Notes: generated by a model from the sequence alone, not told the origin. Shown: positions 13,301-23,781, counted from the stretch's first letter. The stretch: DNA of 64,000 nucleotides from Stictocephala bisonia (GCA_035578905.1 JAQJVL010000744.1:1-64000), one strand, 5' to 3'. A program made the numbers and translations.

Positions 13301-16300
13301 GAATAACACTAGAATTTAATAGCTTTATCGGCTTTTACTTCTACATTAAAATAACTTAAGGTAAAAAAGCTTCTTCTAATTAGTTTTTGTGTGTAATTGT
13401 GTTCAAGTTTAATATTTATCATATTATATAAAAATATTATCATATATAAAAATATTTCATGTAACATAGTTTCAATTGTTCAGGAACAATCATTAACAAG
13501 CGATACGAGGTAATTCAGTTTAGTTGTATTTCTCATATTTTTAATGTCTATATCCCATGAGATAAAATCACAATAATTAAGTTTTGAACGCAGATTCCTC
13601 ATAACTATTTATGGAAAAATATTAAAATAATATCCTCAGAGTTCTTTGTAATTATTTTTTAATTTTCACCTATTGTTTCAGCGTTTCCTATAATTTTTCC
13701 TACAACTTACATGATAAGAAGAATAAAATTAAGCTTTATTTTCTCAGACAAACCTAAATCTTTAAAGAAATACAACTTCACCTTAACAAAATAAACACAA
13801 TTACAAATATTCTTGCAGATCAGACTGAGGAAAAAATCTAAACACGACTTAATCTACCTCACTACCACTGCACGTGTATGGGAGGGGGTGAGTCATTACC
13901 ACTACACGTTTATGGGAGGGCGGGTGAGTCATACCAATGTACGTGTATGAGAGGTAGGGTGGATCACTACCACTGCATACTAATGCACTAATGCACTGCA
14001 TACTAATACTAATGTACATGTAATTTCAATACCAATGTAGTGTATGGGTGGGCGGGTGGGTGAATACCAATGTATGTGTATGGGTGGGCGGGTGGGTCAA
14101 TACCAATGTATGTGTATGGGTGGGTGGGTGGGTCAATACCAATGTATGTGTATGGGTGGGCGGGTGGGTCAATACTAATGTACGTGTAATTTCAATACCA
14201 ATGTACGTGTATGGGAAGGGGGTAAGCCATTACCACTGCACGTGTAGGGGAGAGTGGATGAGTCAATACCACTTACGTGTATGGGATGATGTGTGGATCA
14301 CTACCACTGCATTTATAGGAGGGCGGGTGGGTCAGTACCATTGTACGAGTATGTGTGGTGGGTCAATACTACTGTACATATATGGCCGGGTGGGTGGGTT
14401 AATACCACTGTGCGTGTATTGATGGGTAGAGGAAGAAACAAAAATAGGAGCCTCTCTAAAATAAAACAAATAACGGATACTAGTTCCTTTTTTAATTATA
14501 TACTAATGTATTCATAATGACATTATATTTATTATAGATATGTTTAATGAGGATTTATAGACATGGTAAATCGTTCATATTGTTTACAGGATGACAAAGC
14601 CTTACAGTACGTCTCTGATCTTAAAGTAGTAGATGGCAATGAGGTATGGGTTGTCACGAATCGCTTGCAGAATTTCTATTACGGTACAATTCCTGGAAAT
14701 GAGGTTTGTAATATCTTTTATGGATGATGATTTTCCTTAGAAAATAGTTCTGTTTATAACGGAGAGTTCAACAATATTACATTAATAATATAAAAACGTA
14801 AACATAATTAAATCAGAATTATCTAATTGTCATTTTAAATTAATTAGCTTTGAAGTGGTATTCCATTTATTTAAGGAAACTACGACAAAATTTCTTTACT
14901 TATAGTTACTTTGAACTTAAACAATCAGTTAAAATGATTACAAGGCAACATACTATATGCTTGATAAGTACAAAAGTTACATATAATGTACATAAGTATT
15001 CTAAATGTACAAGAAATAAATAAAAAACTTCGTACCATTATACCAGCATATCTATATGTATATAACTGAAATGCCTCGGGAACAGTAATAACTCTTTTCT
15101 CAAAAACTACTTAAACTGCAAAGTTGATATTTTGAAGGGGAATTTTTCTTAATTTGTAAATATGCAATAAAAAATATTTTGTAAAATGCTTCGTAGTTAC
15201 TAAATGGTACCCATTCTAATAAGACAATTTTAAAATGCCAAAAATAGTGTTTTAAAATTTTTGTTGTAGTGGCTTTTCAATCAGTCCTTGATCAAAATAA
15301 ACAGCATTTTCCGGCCAGGTTTTGATATTATTGCAGCTTTAGTCCAATGAATTTTGCTCTATCTTGGCTTCTTCACCCTTAGGTAGAGTTAAACTTTTAA
15401 TTTGTGAAGGTAATTCACAAGGGCTACTTTACTCACTCTATAAGTAGACTAATATAAATTTTATCGACCAAAAGACTACTAAATTTAACAAAACAAACCT
15501 ATATATATACGTTCTGGAATTACAGCAATATAAACATTTTAAGGAACCGGTAAACATGGTCAGACCCAAATTATTCAGACAAAACAGCACTCCTTTGCAT
15601 CCTCTAAAAGTAGTGCATCCTCTAAAAGTAGACTTGGAAGTTTTCCAGATTGTATAACTTTTTTTATTTGAGAGATAATCCTGCTTTCAAAGAGAAAAAC
15701 ATAAAATAAACCCGAATATAGCAAAACCCTAGCCTAGTCGTAGGACACGGTCAAATTCTATGAAATGTGATTTTCAAAACTGGCTTGCCATGAGTCTAAT
15801 CGACACAAGTTACTTCGACATTATGTGTTTACTTCGACCTGTGTCAGTTCCAATGCAATGCAACTGTACGTGTATGGGCGGGCGGGTGGGTCAATGCCAC
15901 TGTACGTGTATGAGCGGGTGGGTCGGTCAACGCCAATGTACGTGTATTCAATACCACTGTACGTGTTTTCATTTTAACATGATAAAATATCAATTTTCTA
16001 AAGTAATCTTTTCTCAATATTGAAAAGGATTACGAACTTGAGACAAACAGTGGTTTCAGGTTTCCGATGTTTTAAACTTAGTTTTGTTTGGAACTGACAC
16101 AAACCTGTAACCTGACAAGTTACTTTGACCTGTGAAGCTAACATTTGGCATAAAGTGCATCAACAGTATGTATATGTGATTTGTGTATATGGGTAGAGTT
16201 CTTGTAAACACTTAATCTTACAGGCATTCCACCACAAAATATTTCGCTAATAGTTAAAACTGCTAAACTTTACTACGGAACCTGATACCAGCCTTATAAC

Positions 16301-17233
16301 GGCATCTAGCTTCAAATTAAAGTGTTGTTAAAAACTACCATAAATTCAACAGTATTTACTATGAGGAAGAAGTCTTCATTCATTGTATTCTCTTACCACC
16401 ATCAGACTACCATTTTAACTATAAAATACTACAGCTCCCTGTTAAACGTTATCAAAAATTGATGGTGTTGATCTCAGGGAAGATAGCTTCTCTCATGGCC
16501 AACGATTTGTTGCTTGCTCTCGGGTTAGCTCTACTGATTATTTGACGAGAGCTTGAAATGATCCTTATGCCGTAGGGTCAAACACAAACGCATTATGTAA
16601 ATAAATGTTTTAAGATTCGTAATAAGTTATATAGTACGATATTGATTTAGTGATTAGTAAATTAAAAGTTTTGAGATGGCAGCAACTGGCTAAAAAAAAA
16701 AAAAAAAATAGGATAAACTGTCGTAAAAAACAGTAAATCTTAAATTACGTAAAACTAGTGGTGGGAGCGTAAAACTTGCAATCACAAATGGTGGAATGGA
16801 AAGAATAACATGGAATGTAATAACATCATTTTGCAAGAATGAATGACCAATATTGTGTTGATTGTGAACCACGGGGGGATGAATAAGCAAGCGTAAAGAA
16901 CCACCACCTAGTTAAGCACGGGCAGTCGGCTAAGGACTGGACCTCTATATTAAATATCCAAACAACTTCACTTACAACTGAAAAACTCAAATGATTAACA
17001 AGTTATGAGTTACTAATAAGTTTGCTACCACTAATAAGAAAGATTCGTTTTATATTAGTGACTTGCATGAAGCTTGAAATTATAAGTGTTGTGAAATCCC
17101 TGTACCATCCATATATATATTATTATATTAATTTAATTTTCAGACTAACTACCGCATCATTGTTGGGAAAGTAGAAGATCTTGTCAAGAATACTAAATGT
17201 GATCCTCGGTGGTTTCCGACAATGTTGCCCTGA
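4186..17233 (+). CDS. Yellow / major royal jelly protein family gene (six 3' exons, 5' end missing)
   Basis: Six exons at 4186-4386, 4776-4887, 6456-6720, 13011-13297, 14590-14703 and 17144-17233 join with consistent phases (0, 1, 1, 0, 0) into about 355 codons plus stop, provided one surplus base in the third exon is ignored. Family hallmarks in order: LLKPYPDW, CDGLMSVYRV, CNRLWVLDSG, KYTFPE, NIVVDVRGGNCADSFAMIAD, FYPDP, DLMVGILGLALG, DRLLYYHSL, ENAIGCWNT, VSDLKVVDGNEVWVVTNRLQ, and a C-terminal NYRI...C. Family members are secreted beta-propeller proteins of insects, several of them linked to melanin formation or dopachrome conversion. The exact paralogue is not clear. The signal peptide and first block are missing. 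Extra cysteines (FIDCRG, PGCPVT, PDPCCGYF) are unusual. Large introns (6.3 kb and 2.4 kb) are filled with repeats. Whether the frameshift makes it a pseudogene is open. Confidence 0.93.
4776..4887 (+). CDS. Yellow-family exon B
   Basis: The acceptor is CTGTTTAAG before 4776 and the donor is GTAAGT at 4888. It encodes VDKCNRLWVLDSG, the strongest signature of the family, then QPKIVAFDLKTDKVI. It ends in phase 1 with a single A that combines with GA of the next exon to give Arg. Confidence 0.95.
6080..6235 (+). repeat. tRNA-derived SINE with intact A and B boxes
   Basis: A box TGGCTCAGTGG is at 6091-6101 and a consensus B box GGTTCGAATCC at 6135-6145, with normal tRNA-like spacing. The A-box strand is complementary to CCACTGAGCCA at 6146-6156, giving an 11-bp stem across the head. 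A non-tRNA body containing GTTCACGCACAGG and CCATGTGAACTGGTGAGTG follows to about 6235. A related minus-strand copy lies at 54.62-54.70 kb. It sits in the intron between yellow exons B and C. Confidence 0.8.
6456..6720 (+). CDS. Yellow-family exon C with one-base frameshift
   Basis: The acceptor is TTTAACAG before 6456 and the donor is GTACGT at 6721. The frame entering from exon B gives RKYTFPE and then meets TAA at 6491-6493. The conserved continuation (EIVQCNSYLVNIVVDV onward) is in the +1 frame, open from 6477. The two frames meet cleanly between 6475 and 6482, where one base is surplus. Ignoring it makes the total length of the six exons divisible by three. This is either a sequence error or a genuine disabling mutation. 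Confidence 0.9.
6790..7085 (+). repeat. tRNA-derived SINE with A-rich tail
   Basis: A-box-like TAGCGTAGTTGG is at 6798-6809 and B-box-like GTTCGATCA at about 6843. A body of about 180 bp follows, then (AATA)n/(A)n from about 7048 to 7085. The 3' body recurs at 11.60-11.81 kb and, more weakly, at 1.07-1.20 and 59.03-59.13 kb. It starts 70 bp after yellow exon C, on the sense strand. Confidence 0.8.
7086..9060. other. Intronic DNA of yellow-family gene, nothing recognised
   Basis: Contains open frames of 60-80 codons on both strands (7197-7436 minus, 7611-7814 plus) with no recognisable motif. The section 7250-7920 is less AT-rich than its surroundings and may be old transposon DNA. Confidence 0.5.
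9061..9445 (-). pseudogene. Decayed gustatory-receptor-like (7tm_7) fragment
   Basis: Read on the minus strand, two overlapping frames (9445 to 9206, then 9273 to 9061) join into a C-terminal-receptor-like stretch. It has a hydrophobic segment (AIFQLAYSAHSILLVTGIYN), a second one (IIISILVAFI) ending in CHFTSRKNT, then FLQAEEFCMQVI and SAYGLLYPIISL. Insect gustatory receptors have a comparable order: C-x-x-T-x-x-E-A before a short loop, then E-x-E-x-F-x-x-Q-L and a G-x-F-x-L-D-x-x-L block. The frame changes near 9230 and there is no terminal TYLVILIQF-type motif, so it would be a broken fragment. It lies antisense in a yellow intron. A chance resemblance is not excluded. Confidence 0.35.
9446..11599. 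other. AT-rich intronic DNA
   Basis: A poly(T) run lies at about 9879-9895. No exon, RNA gene or intact element is recognised between the receptor-like remnant and the SINE at 11.6 kb. Confidence 0.5.
11600..11812 (+). repeat. 5'-truncated SINE copy
   Basis: It matches the SINE at 6.79-7.08 kb from its B-box region (GTTCTCAGTTC) through AGAAATAGTCGACCTTAG, ACTCATCACACTCATT and ATATCTTGACGATC to an A-rich end. The A-box part is missing. Confidence 0.78.
11905..11943. repeat. Perfect 16-bp inverted repeat, 7-nt loop
   Basis: TTAAATATGATGATAA at 11905-11920 is the exact reverse complement of 11928-11943. It would form a strong hairpin in the intron transcript. Function unknown. Confidence 0.8.
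11944..13010. other. Rest of yellow intron before exon D
   Basis: Includes an open frame of 69 codons on the minus strand (12501-12710) with no recognisable motif. Nothing else is seen. Confidence 0.5.
13011..13297 (+). CDS. Yellow-family exon D
   Basis: The acceptor is GTGTTAAAG before 13011, completing Gly and giving GPVKNNDRLLYYHSLS. The donor is GTAGAA at 13298. The exon carries FVNNTGASRESFQ, an N-T-G-A sequon (Asn-X-Thr/Ser fails here because Thr is directly after Asn), LLFGMPVENAIGCWNTKFPF and RPEK. The open frame begins upstream at 12941, but that extension (SNLYNIIRDN) does not fit the family, so the splice site at 13010/13011 is preferred. Confidence 0.92.
13855..14430 (+). repeat. 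36-bp minisatellite array in yellow intron, G-rich on sense strand
   Basis: About 13-14 units lie between exons D and E. The best units, from about 14040 to 14180, contain GGGTGGGCGGGTGGG followed by a TCAATACCAATGTATGTGTA segment. Outer units are more diverged. The array ends 160 bp before the acceptor of exon E. Being G-rich on the coding strand, the nascent RNA would contain runs able to form G-quadruplexes. Open frames such as WVGGWVNTNVCV repeats are artefacts of the 36-bp period. Confidence 0.95.
14590..14703 (+). CDS. Yellow-family exon E
   Basis: The acceptor is TGTTTACAG before 14590 and the donor is GTTTGT at 14704, a weak but acceptable donor. It encodes 38 residues, including YVSDLKVVDGNEVWVVTNRL, matching the family's L-K-V-D-x-x-G-x-x-W-V-x-S-x-R-L block. 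Phase 0 at both ends. Confidence 0.92.
15868..15966 (+). repeat. Short 36-bp minisatellite array in last yellow intron
   Basis: Two and a half units with GGGCGGGCGGGTGGG and GAGCGGGTGGGTCGG cores and CCACTGTACGTGT spacers. Orientation is the same as the array in the preceding intron. Confidence 0.9.
16845..16950 (+). repeat. Dispersed repeat related to 57.60-57.68 kb
   Basis: The order GCAAGCGTA, then AACCACC, then GGGTGAAGCA/AGTTAAGCA, then GGGYNGKSC is shared with 57.62-57.68 kb. Family not identified. Confidence 0.45.
17144..17233 (+). CDS. Yellow-family terminal exon F
   Basis: The acceptor is ATTTTCAG before 17144. It encodes TNYRIIVGKVEDLVKNTKCD, then nine residues and TGA at 17231-17233. 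NYRI...L...T-x-C is the usual C-terminal block of the family. AATAAA signals follow at 17654 and 17736. Confidence 0.92.
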   Translation, partial: TNYRIIVGKVEDLVKNTKCDPRWFPTMLP

Positions 17234-17653
17234 TTAAAAACATTCGCGTGTCAACAAAAATTGTTCATGCTGCAGGGATAAACCAATACAATCTTTGGTT
17301 TCAATTGTTTATAACCCTTATCGTTTTTACCTTGACCTTTACTGAAATATATGTGTGTTTTTAAATCTGTGTTATTTAATACTGTTACCAAAATATCTTC
17401 CGATCACCTTTATTTAAATCACTAAAATCTCAAATCCCACTTATTGCAATGAAATATTTTGTTCATGTCTATATACAATATAACAATTAACTTACTGAAT
17501 TAAGTAACTTCTGTACACAAATTATCCATCTGCTTAGATCTTTATTATAGTTAAGAGTATGTATGTATAGCAGAAAATGTTTGATTAACTCTTTAACTAT
17601 TTCCAAAAGTTTAACTAGTTGGTTTTCACATCTGGCTTATCTTATTGTACTTT

Positions 17654-17741
17654 AATAAATTTTAAGTTTGAAACATGCCTCCTGATGTTCTAGCTTATTG
17701 AATATCGTTGAATAATGACTGATTTTGTTCTGTTTAATAAA
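17654..17741 (+). terminator. Candidate poly(A) signals of yellow-family gene
   Basis: AATAAA occurs at 17654-17659 and at 17736-17741, about 420 and 500 bp after the stop codon. Such hexamers are frequent by chance in this AT-rich DNA, so this is only a suggestion. Confidence 0.4.
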
Positions 17742-18700
17742 CTTTAAACTATTAATGTATTAATAAAATACTAGGATGTAGAAATCAATGATCATTTTAT
17801 TGATGATAGGAAAAACTCTGAAGATAAGAGACCTACAAATTTCTCAAACCGGCAACTAATCACTTTGTATTACAAAAATGCATAGTCTTTTTCTTAAATT
17901 GCTGGTGAAATAGATGGAAGATCACACAAGTGACAGTTCAGCTAATATAAAATTGTTTAATTGCTCTTGTAAGGATGTGTCGGCTGGTATTCACACGATC
18001 AAAGAATGATTTATTGAATGATTAAAAGTATGGATCACCAATGTTATAATAAACATGAGGTATTTGACTTTAGGTCAGTACTTAAGGTTTAAATTATTTT
18101 TTAATTTTAATTTGTGCTTCAGTATTCCATTTCTTTAAGCTGGCGAAAGCCATACCAGATTTATGTATACCTTTCAAGGGCTACAAACAACAAATCAAAG
18201 GTTTTCCCCATTTACAAAGAGTTTCCTGAACCAACGATTTAAAACACTAAACAAAAATCAATATATTTCACAGAAAATGTAGACATAGTTAAATCATTGA
18301 CACTCATAAGAATCCTGTATTGACTATAGCTAACCATTATTCTAAATGCTAAGTAATAACTAAAATAATTAATGTATTAAAAAACATTAAATATTATAAA
18401 AAGAAAAGTAAATTAACTGATACATTTTCTTATTTATGGGATGAAGTTGGGACTATTCAATCCTCTCTGACACTGACCAAAAAATGTTTGGTCCTTTTAG
18501 TTGTGCTGACAATATTAAAACAAAATCAATCGAAAGAAAGGACATTATATTAATGAAGCTGTCGTTACATTACAAGAGCTTGGCAGTAAATGTCTCTTTT
18601 CCGGTTAAATATTAAAAATATTAGTACAATGTAAATATGTTTTTCAGATATTAATTATTCTTAATTTATATTAATGATATTACTTTCTTGTCTTCATTAT
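17742..18700. other. Intergenic DNA between yellow gene and BEL element
   Basis: AT-rich, no feature recognised. Confidence 0.6.
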
Positions 18701-18705
18701 TAACC

Positions 18706-18929
18706 TGCTACATACAGTCATTCTGTAGTTGCTATATCCTATTACAATAATACTAATTTATAACACATGTTAAACACATCATATGTTTTTAATAATTAAT
18801 TTGATAGTTGTTTTGTTTACATTGTGTGTTGAAATTTGGGCTACATTACATTAAAGTTGTTGTGTCAAAGAAGAGGTCTATTTTCATTTATTACAGTTAG
18901 TTATATAATATTTTACAAATTCAGATACA
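18706..18929 (+). repeat. BEL/Pao 5' LTR
   Basis: Begins TGCTACATACAGTCATTCTG and aligns along its length with 22184-22425, sharing TTTATAACACATGTTAAA and AAATTTGGGCTACATTACA. The end is set by the downstream primer-binding region and by the TSD of the 3' copy. Confidence 0.88.
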
Positions 18930-18934
18930 TTTAT

Positions 18935-18950
18935 TGGTCCTCCGAACCTG
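18935..18950 (+). other. Putative tRNA primer-binding site
   Basis: TGGTCCTCCGAACCTG begins with TGG, complementary to a tRNA CCA end, five bases after the 5' LTR. The tRNA species is not assigned. Confidence 0.55.
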
Positions 18951-19090
18951 AATCTTTCCATTACCTACGGATTATCTACATCAAGTTTTGTAAGTGTACT
19001 AGTGAGTATTTTTATTCCACTATATTCCATCTAATGACCTATTGTATACTGCATCAATTTTCATTCCTTTAAACATTAAATATTACTGAC

Positions 19091-20400
19091 AGAACCAATG
19101 CATTTAAAGCTCTTATAAATAAAAGAGGTCAAATAAAGGATAATTTCACAAGATTCAAAACATTTGTTGAAAATCCTTTGAATCAGGAAAACATAGTAGA
19201 CCTAAAACTTAGGTTAAGTAAATTAGAACAATGCTGGGTCGATTTTGAAAAATGTTCAAGACAAAATGGAAAATCTTTATGACGAAACAGATCATTCTGA
19301 AGAACGGGAAGATTTTGAAACACAGTATTTTAGATTATTTTCATAGGTTCAGATGCGCATTTCCTCAGACAATCACACACAAAGCAGTAGTCACATGACA
19401 AGCACACCTTCAACTTTAAATACTATTCCAGTAAAAGGTTCTACAATTAATTTGCCTACTTTTACTGGAAGATATGATGAATGGATGTCATTCTTTGATA
19501 AATTTTCTGCCTTCATTGACAAAAATTAAAACTTAACAGATGTCCAGAAATTACACTATTTGAAGGCCTTCTTGACAGGTGATGCCAGTAAAATACTGGA
19601 CAATATTGAGTTAACATCTGCAAACTACATGACAGCAATTTCTCTTCTAAAAGACCAGTTTCAGAACAAAAAACTTATCGTTCAAAATCATGTCAAGGCT
19701 CTTTTCAACATTCCACAGATACAATCAAATTCCAACACTAGTTTAAAACATTTACTTACCGGTGTTAACAACCATCTCAGAGCCCTGAAGAGTCTGAATC
19801 AACCGACTGAAGTTTTTGACACATTAGTGTTATATCTTATCACCTTTAAGCTTCATTCTGTGACACTTAAGCAGTGGGAGCTTAGTACAAAACCCACAGA
19901 GCTTCCTACTTTAAAATAATTAGTTGATTTCTTTCAGAAGAGAAGTCACATTAAAGCCAATAATAAAAATCTTAACTATACAAAACAAGTACTTCAAAAG
20001 GAAAAGGCCAACTTCTACAAACCTCATCTACCATTTTACAACAAACAGAGAACATATCTTACAGTCCCAAATCAATCATGTCTTGTCTGTTTTGGGAAAC
20101 ACCCAATCTACAATTGCCAAGAACTCTTACAGTCCTCACCGGACGTCAGAATTAAAAAAATAGTTAAAGCTAGAATATGTGTAACTATCTTCTAGCTGGC
20201 CACAGGGTTGACCAGTGTAAATCACAAGGCTGTAAAAAGTGTGGAAAAACACAATACTACACTGTATTTGGATGCTCATCCGATACCATACACTTTACAT
20301 GTGTCCAAACAGCAAACGTCAGATATCCCAACAAGAACAAAGGAGACAGGTATGTACTCAACTGCTACAAGCACAACTCATGGCAACTTTGAGGTGTTGC
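19091..20400 (+). pseudogene. BEL/Pao gag remnant (DUF1759-type) with zinc knuckles
   Basis: The N-terminal region (RTNAFKALINKRGQIK, 19091 on) leads to a Pao-type gag core with NLPTFTGRYDEWMSFFDKF, then LHYLKAFLTGDASKIL, and ends with LTLKQWEL-like text. Further on are zinc-knuckle-like cysteine clusters (CLVCFGKHPIYNC; GHRVDQCKSQGCKKCG). In-frame stops at 19527-19529 and 19917-19919, plus at least two frame changes, show it is not functional. Such gag proteins package the element RNA. The order is as expected for the family. Confidence 0.88.
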
Positions 20401-20870
20401 TTTCAACTGCCTTGATAAAGGTAGTTAGCCCCGAGGGTTTCACATTGACATGTCGGGCTTTCCTTGACAATGGAAACCAGTCAAACTTCATCAAAGAAGC
20501 TGTCTGCCAGAAACTTCAGCTAAAAAAGGATAAATCTTCCATCTTAGTTACAGGCATAAGTAGTGGTTCGACTCGAGTTTCTTCACAAGTCAGTTTCAGT
20601 CAGGTCTTTGACGCCAGATTACAATTCCGAAGTACAATTCTTAGTTTTGCCTAAAATTACAGGATTGTTGCCTACATCTCAAGTCAACACAAGTTCTTGG
20701 TCTATAGCTTATCATGTTAAACTAGCCGATCCATCTTTTGCACCTGAAAAAATGTATATTCTCTTGGGACAAGAGTATTTCCTTGATCTCCTAGACAGTG
20801 CAAAATACAAAATGAGCACATGCCTACACTACAAAAAACTAAATTAGGATGGATTATTGGTGGGAGATAC
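20380..20870 (+). pseudogene. BEL/Pao aspartic protease remnant (DUF1758-type)
   Basis: ALIKVVSPEGFTLTCRAFLD is followed by NGNQSNFI, the position of the D-S/T-G catalytic motif of this protease family, here D-N-G. The frame shifts near 20600 and continues to AYHVKLADPSFAP and a G-x-E-like LLGQEYFLDLL, ending near LGWIIGG. The altered catalytic triplet and the frameshift both argue against activity. Confidence 0.82.
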
Positions 20871-22169
20871 GTCACTAATAACAAAAACACAACTAGAGTA
20901 TGTAAACATTACAGAACGTATTGATAGTCAAATACAGAAGTTCTGGAAAATGGAAGAGTTATCTAACAAGTAGAGTTAGACTTATGTGTTAGACATAACA
21001 AGAAGATGACTTATGTGAGAATATTTATGCAAAATCTGTTAATAGCGACAATGATGGCCGCTACACGGTATATATGCCCATGAAAGATGACATAAACAAA
21101 CTTGGTTCATCAAAACAAGTGGCTGAAAAATATTATTTCAAGTAGAAAATAAAACTTAACAAATGGAAACAAACAATAAGAGTAATAAAAAAATAAATAG
21201 TACGTTACATCCACCACTAGTTTTGTTCCATCGTAAAAAGAAGAATCGTAAGAAAAAGTCACATAAAACAGTTGTTCTCTATAAAAACCCATCAAGAGTT
21301 AAAATAAGTACTACAAAATAATAATCAATTGGGATTCATCAATACAAATAAGATAAATCAACAAGTCAAATAGAGGGGATGATAAACTAAAACTCGAAAT
21401 AATAATCTGGTTCAAGGAAATAAGCCAAAAAACCAGTCTAAAGAAAAAAAAAATGAGAATAATGTAACTTTAGAAATTAACTGCGTTAATTAAATTCATA
21501 ATTTCAAAGACAAATACAAAAAACGAGATAGAGGTCTTATTTGGAAAAACCTAATAGCTCGAAGAGAGTCAAAACATAAAAAGAAAAGATATATAATAAA
21601 TCAACAGCTTCTTAATAAAATTGTTAAAGTGGCGTTTACAGTTTACCTTACATTATTACCTAATGATAAATTATATCAAATGAAATATCAGCCAACTAAA
21701 CAATCCAACAAAATGTAAAGCTGCTCATCACAACACTCTTGATAATATGTTTTTTTTAAAATCATATCTTTTTAGGAAGAAAAAAAGCAATAACAACCCA
21801 TCTACAGGTGCAGAATCACAAGCAATTTTAGAATAGAAAAACAGACTTTTAGAAAAACTGCTCCAATCAGCTTTCACACAAAGACGAGATAAGTTAAAAC
21901 AACAGAACAATCTTCCTGTGACTGAGAATCCTACATATAATGACTACAAAAACAACAACAAAATGAGAGAAAAGAAAAAAACACCATGGTGAAGTTGAAA
22001 AATAGAAAAATGATTATGGTGTCAGTACAAGTAAATGTTTGAAAGGTCTCCAAACAATAGATAGAAATTATAAAAGTAATTGAATTAAAAAAAGGTTCAT
22101 CAGGTGCTTAAAAGTATTAGAATTTTTACGTTCAACTGTCAAATTATACTTTATTGAAAGGAATCCTTT
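20871..22169 (+). other. A-rich internal region replacing pol
   Basis: Only short pol-like fragments are seen at the start (KFWKMEEL at about 20938; YMPMKDDINKLGSSKQVA at about 21070). The rest is strongly A-rich on the plus strand and would code mostly Lys and Asn, with many stops. No reverse transcriptase, RNase H or integrase motif is found. Confidence 0.7.
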
Positions 22170-22183
22170 CAAGGTGGGCGGTA
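22170..22183 (+). other. Putative polypurine tract
   Basis: AAGGTGGGCGG lies directly before the 3' LTR, the normal place for the plus-strand primer of an LTR element. It is only partly purine. Confidence 0.5.
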
Positions 22184-22425
22184 TGTTACATACAATCATT
22201 CTGTAGATGCTAAATCCTATAATAATAATAATAATAATAATTTATAACACATGTTAAATACATCACATGTTTTTAATAATTAATATGATTTGACAGTTGT
22301 TTTTTTTTTTTTTTACATTGTGGGTTGAAATTTGGGCTACATTACAATAAAGTTGTTGTGTCAAAGAGGAGGTATATTTTAATTTATTATAGTTAATTAT
22401 ACAATATTTAAAAAATTCAGAAAAA
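22184..22425 (+). repeat. BEL/Pao 3' LTR
   Basis: Begins TGTTACATACAATCATTCTG. It differs from the 5' LTR by an expanded (ATA)n and a poly(T) tract plus scattered substitutions. Followed at once by the target duplication TAACC. Confidence 0.88.
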
Positions 22426-22430
22426 TAACC

Positions 22431-23781
22431 CATGATTACATTTATTAATTTTAATGTATTTAGTTATGAATAATTGATATTTAGAACGGGTGAAAAAGTT
22501 ACATTTTAATACTAAATAGTATTTGGTAAACACAAGAATACCAAAATACAAATTAACAATACTTAAGCTTCTAAGTTTTATTGAACTTGATTAAATAATT
22601 TATTTTTAAAATATAAGCATATAATCTAAATTAAATTTGTCGCATTTTAAATAACAGATGTAATTACTTTTGGTTGTTCCGTTTAATTAAATCGCATCTG
22701 TTGTTTTAATTGGTTTTACGGGCTGCACACGAGACAGTTATAGTGTTCTGTTTTCAATAAGAAAATTAAAGGATTTTTTTTAATATTTAATTAATTAGTT
22801 ATATAACCTTTAGTAAAGATTAATAGATTTTTACTAATTAGGAATTTCATTTGTAGTTTAAATAAATACGCAACTTTGAGCTATTTGTAAAATATTTTTA
22901 AAATATATTAATAAAAAAAATATATAATTAAAAACCTCGTGTTTATATGAAACAGAATACTGTAAAACTTCGTATGTATTTTATGTATATTATGACGTTA
23001 AAAATTCTTTAAAATTAATAAACGTTTATTAGTTTTATAAATAATTAATAATCTTTATCACAAAGTAAGATTACAATTACAGTTTAAATATACAAATTAC
23101 TTAAATATTAATAAGAAAATGTTACAATAGGAAAGACATTAAAACAAATAATTATTATAAAGAGGGGTTATTATATGAAGAATGTACATAAGACTGTTTA
23201 TAATAAGACACTTTGCAAATAGTTTTATTACGCGTTATCAGTCAACAACATTTTACAATCAGTTACATTTTAAAATAAATTTCAATTTCTGAATAAGTAT
23301 CATAGGGTACTCATATTTGGGTGAGCTATTTCGATACAAAAACGTTACCAACATTTTATTGAATGAATTCATATATTATTGGTGATTTTTCCAATTGACG
23401 CTTATTATTACCTTTATCCTAAAAATTGTTGTTATTAGAACTTGTTAATGTGAATCACACAGGTATAATAATGATACATGTTGTGTAGAAAAATGTGTTA
23501 CATAATTTGTATTGTAATGTACTTATATCCTTTCGCAATAAAGGTAATAGTTTATTGACTCAGGAATTTGTATCAAATATTGTTAAAATTTCTCGTGTTA
23601 AAATTATTTCTTGCATAACATAATTTATTTTAGTCAACTTGATTATGGCCACTACATAATTATATGATTTTGTCACAACATGACTATGCAATGTGTATAC
23701 TTTCATTTGTTATTAAAATGTTTATTAGAATCACTGAAGATACTAGTGTCGTACTATTTTGTTATGTATTTAGATTATGTT
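22431..23781. other. AT-rich intergenic DNA
   Basis: Very AT-rich, no long open frames and nothing recognised. Confidence 0.6.

Larger units (their letters stand above)
18701..22430 (+). mobile_element. BEL/Pao LTR retrotransposon, gag/protease decayed, pol missing
   Basis: Two similar LTRs (18706-18929 and 22184-22425) are flanked by the same 5-bp duplication TAACC (18701-18705 and 22426-22430). That is the TSD length usual for the superfamily. Inside are a primer-binding-like site, gag, zinc-knuckle and DUF1758-type protease remnants in the right order, all broken by stops and shifts. Reverse transcriptase, RNase H and integrase are absent: about 1.3 kb of A-rich, lysine-coding-biased DNA lies where some 3 kb of pol would be expected. 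It is a non-autonomous derivative or internally deleted copy. LTR differences, including a run-length change in T and ATA tracts, indicate an old insertion. Confidence 0.92.

Noticed and set aside
14048..14517. Frames of 124 and 74 codons rich in WVGGWVNTNV-type repeats
   Set aside because: Lies in an intron of the yellow-family gene and is the translated 36-bp repeat.
21110..21295. Minus-strand Phe/Tyr-rich frames at 21.1 and 21.7 kb
   Set aside because: They are the complements of the A-rich interior of the BEL element and have no domain.
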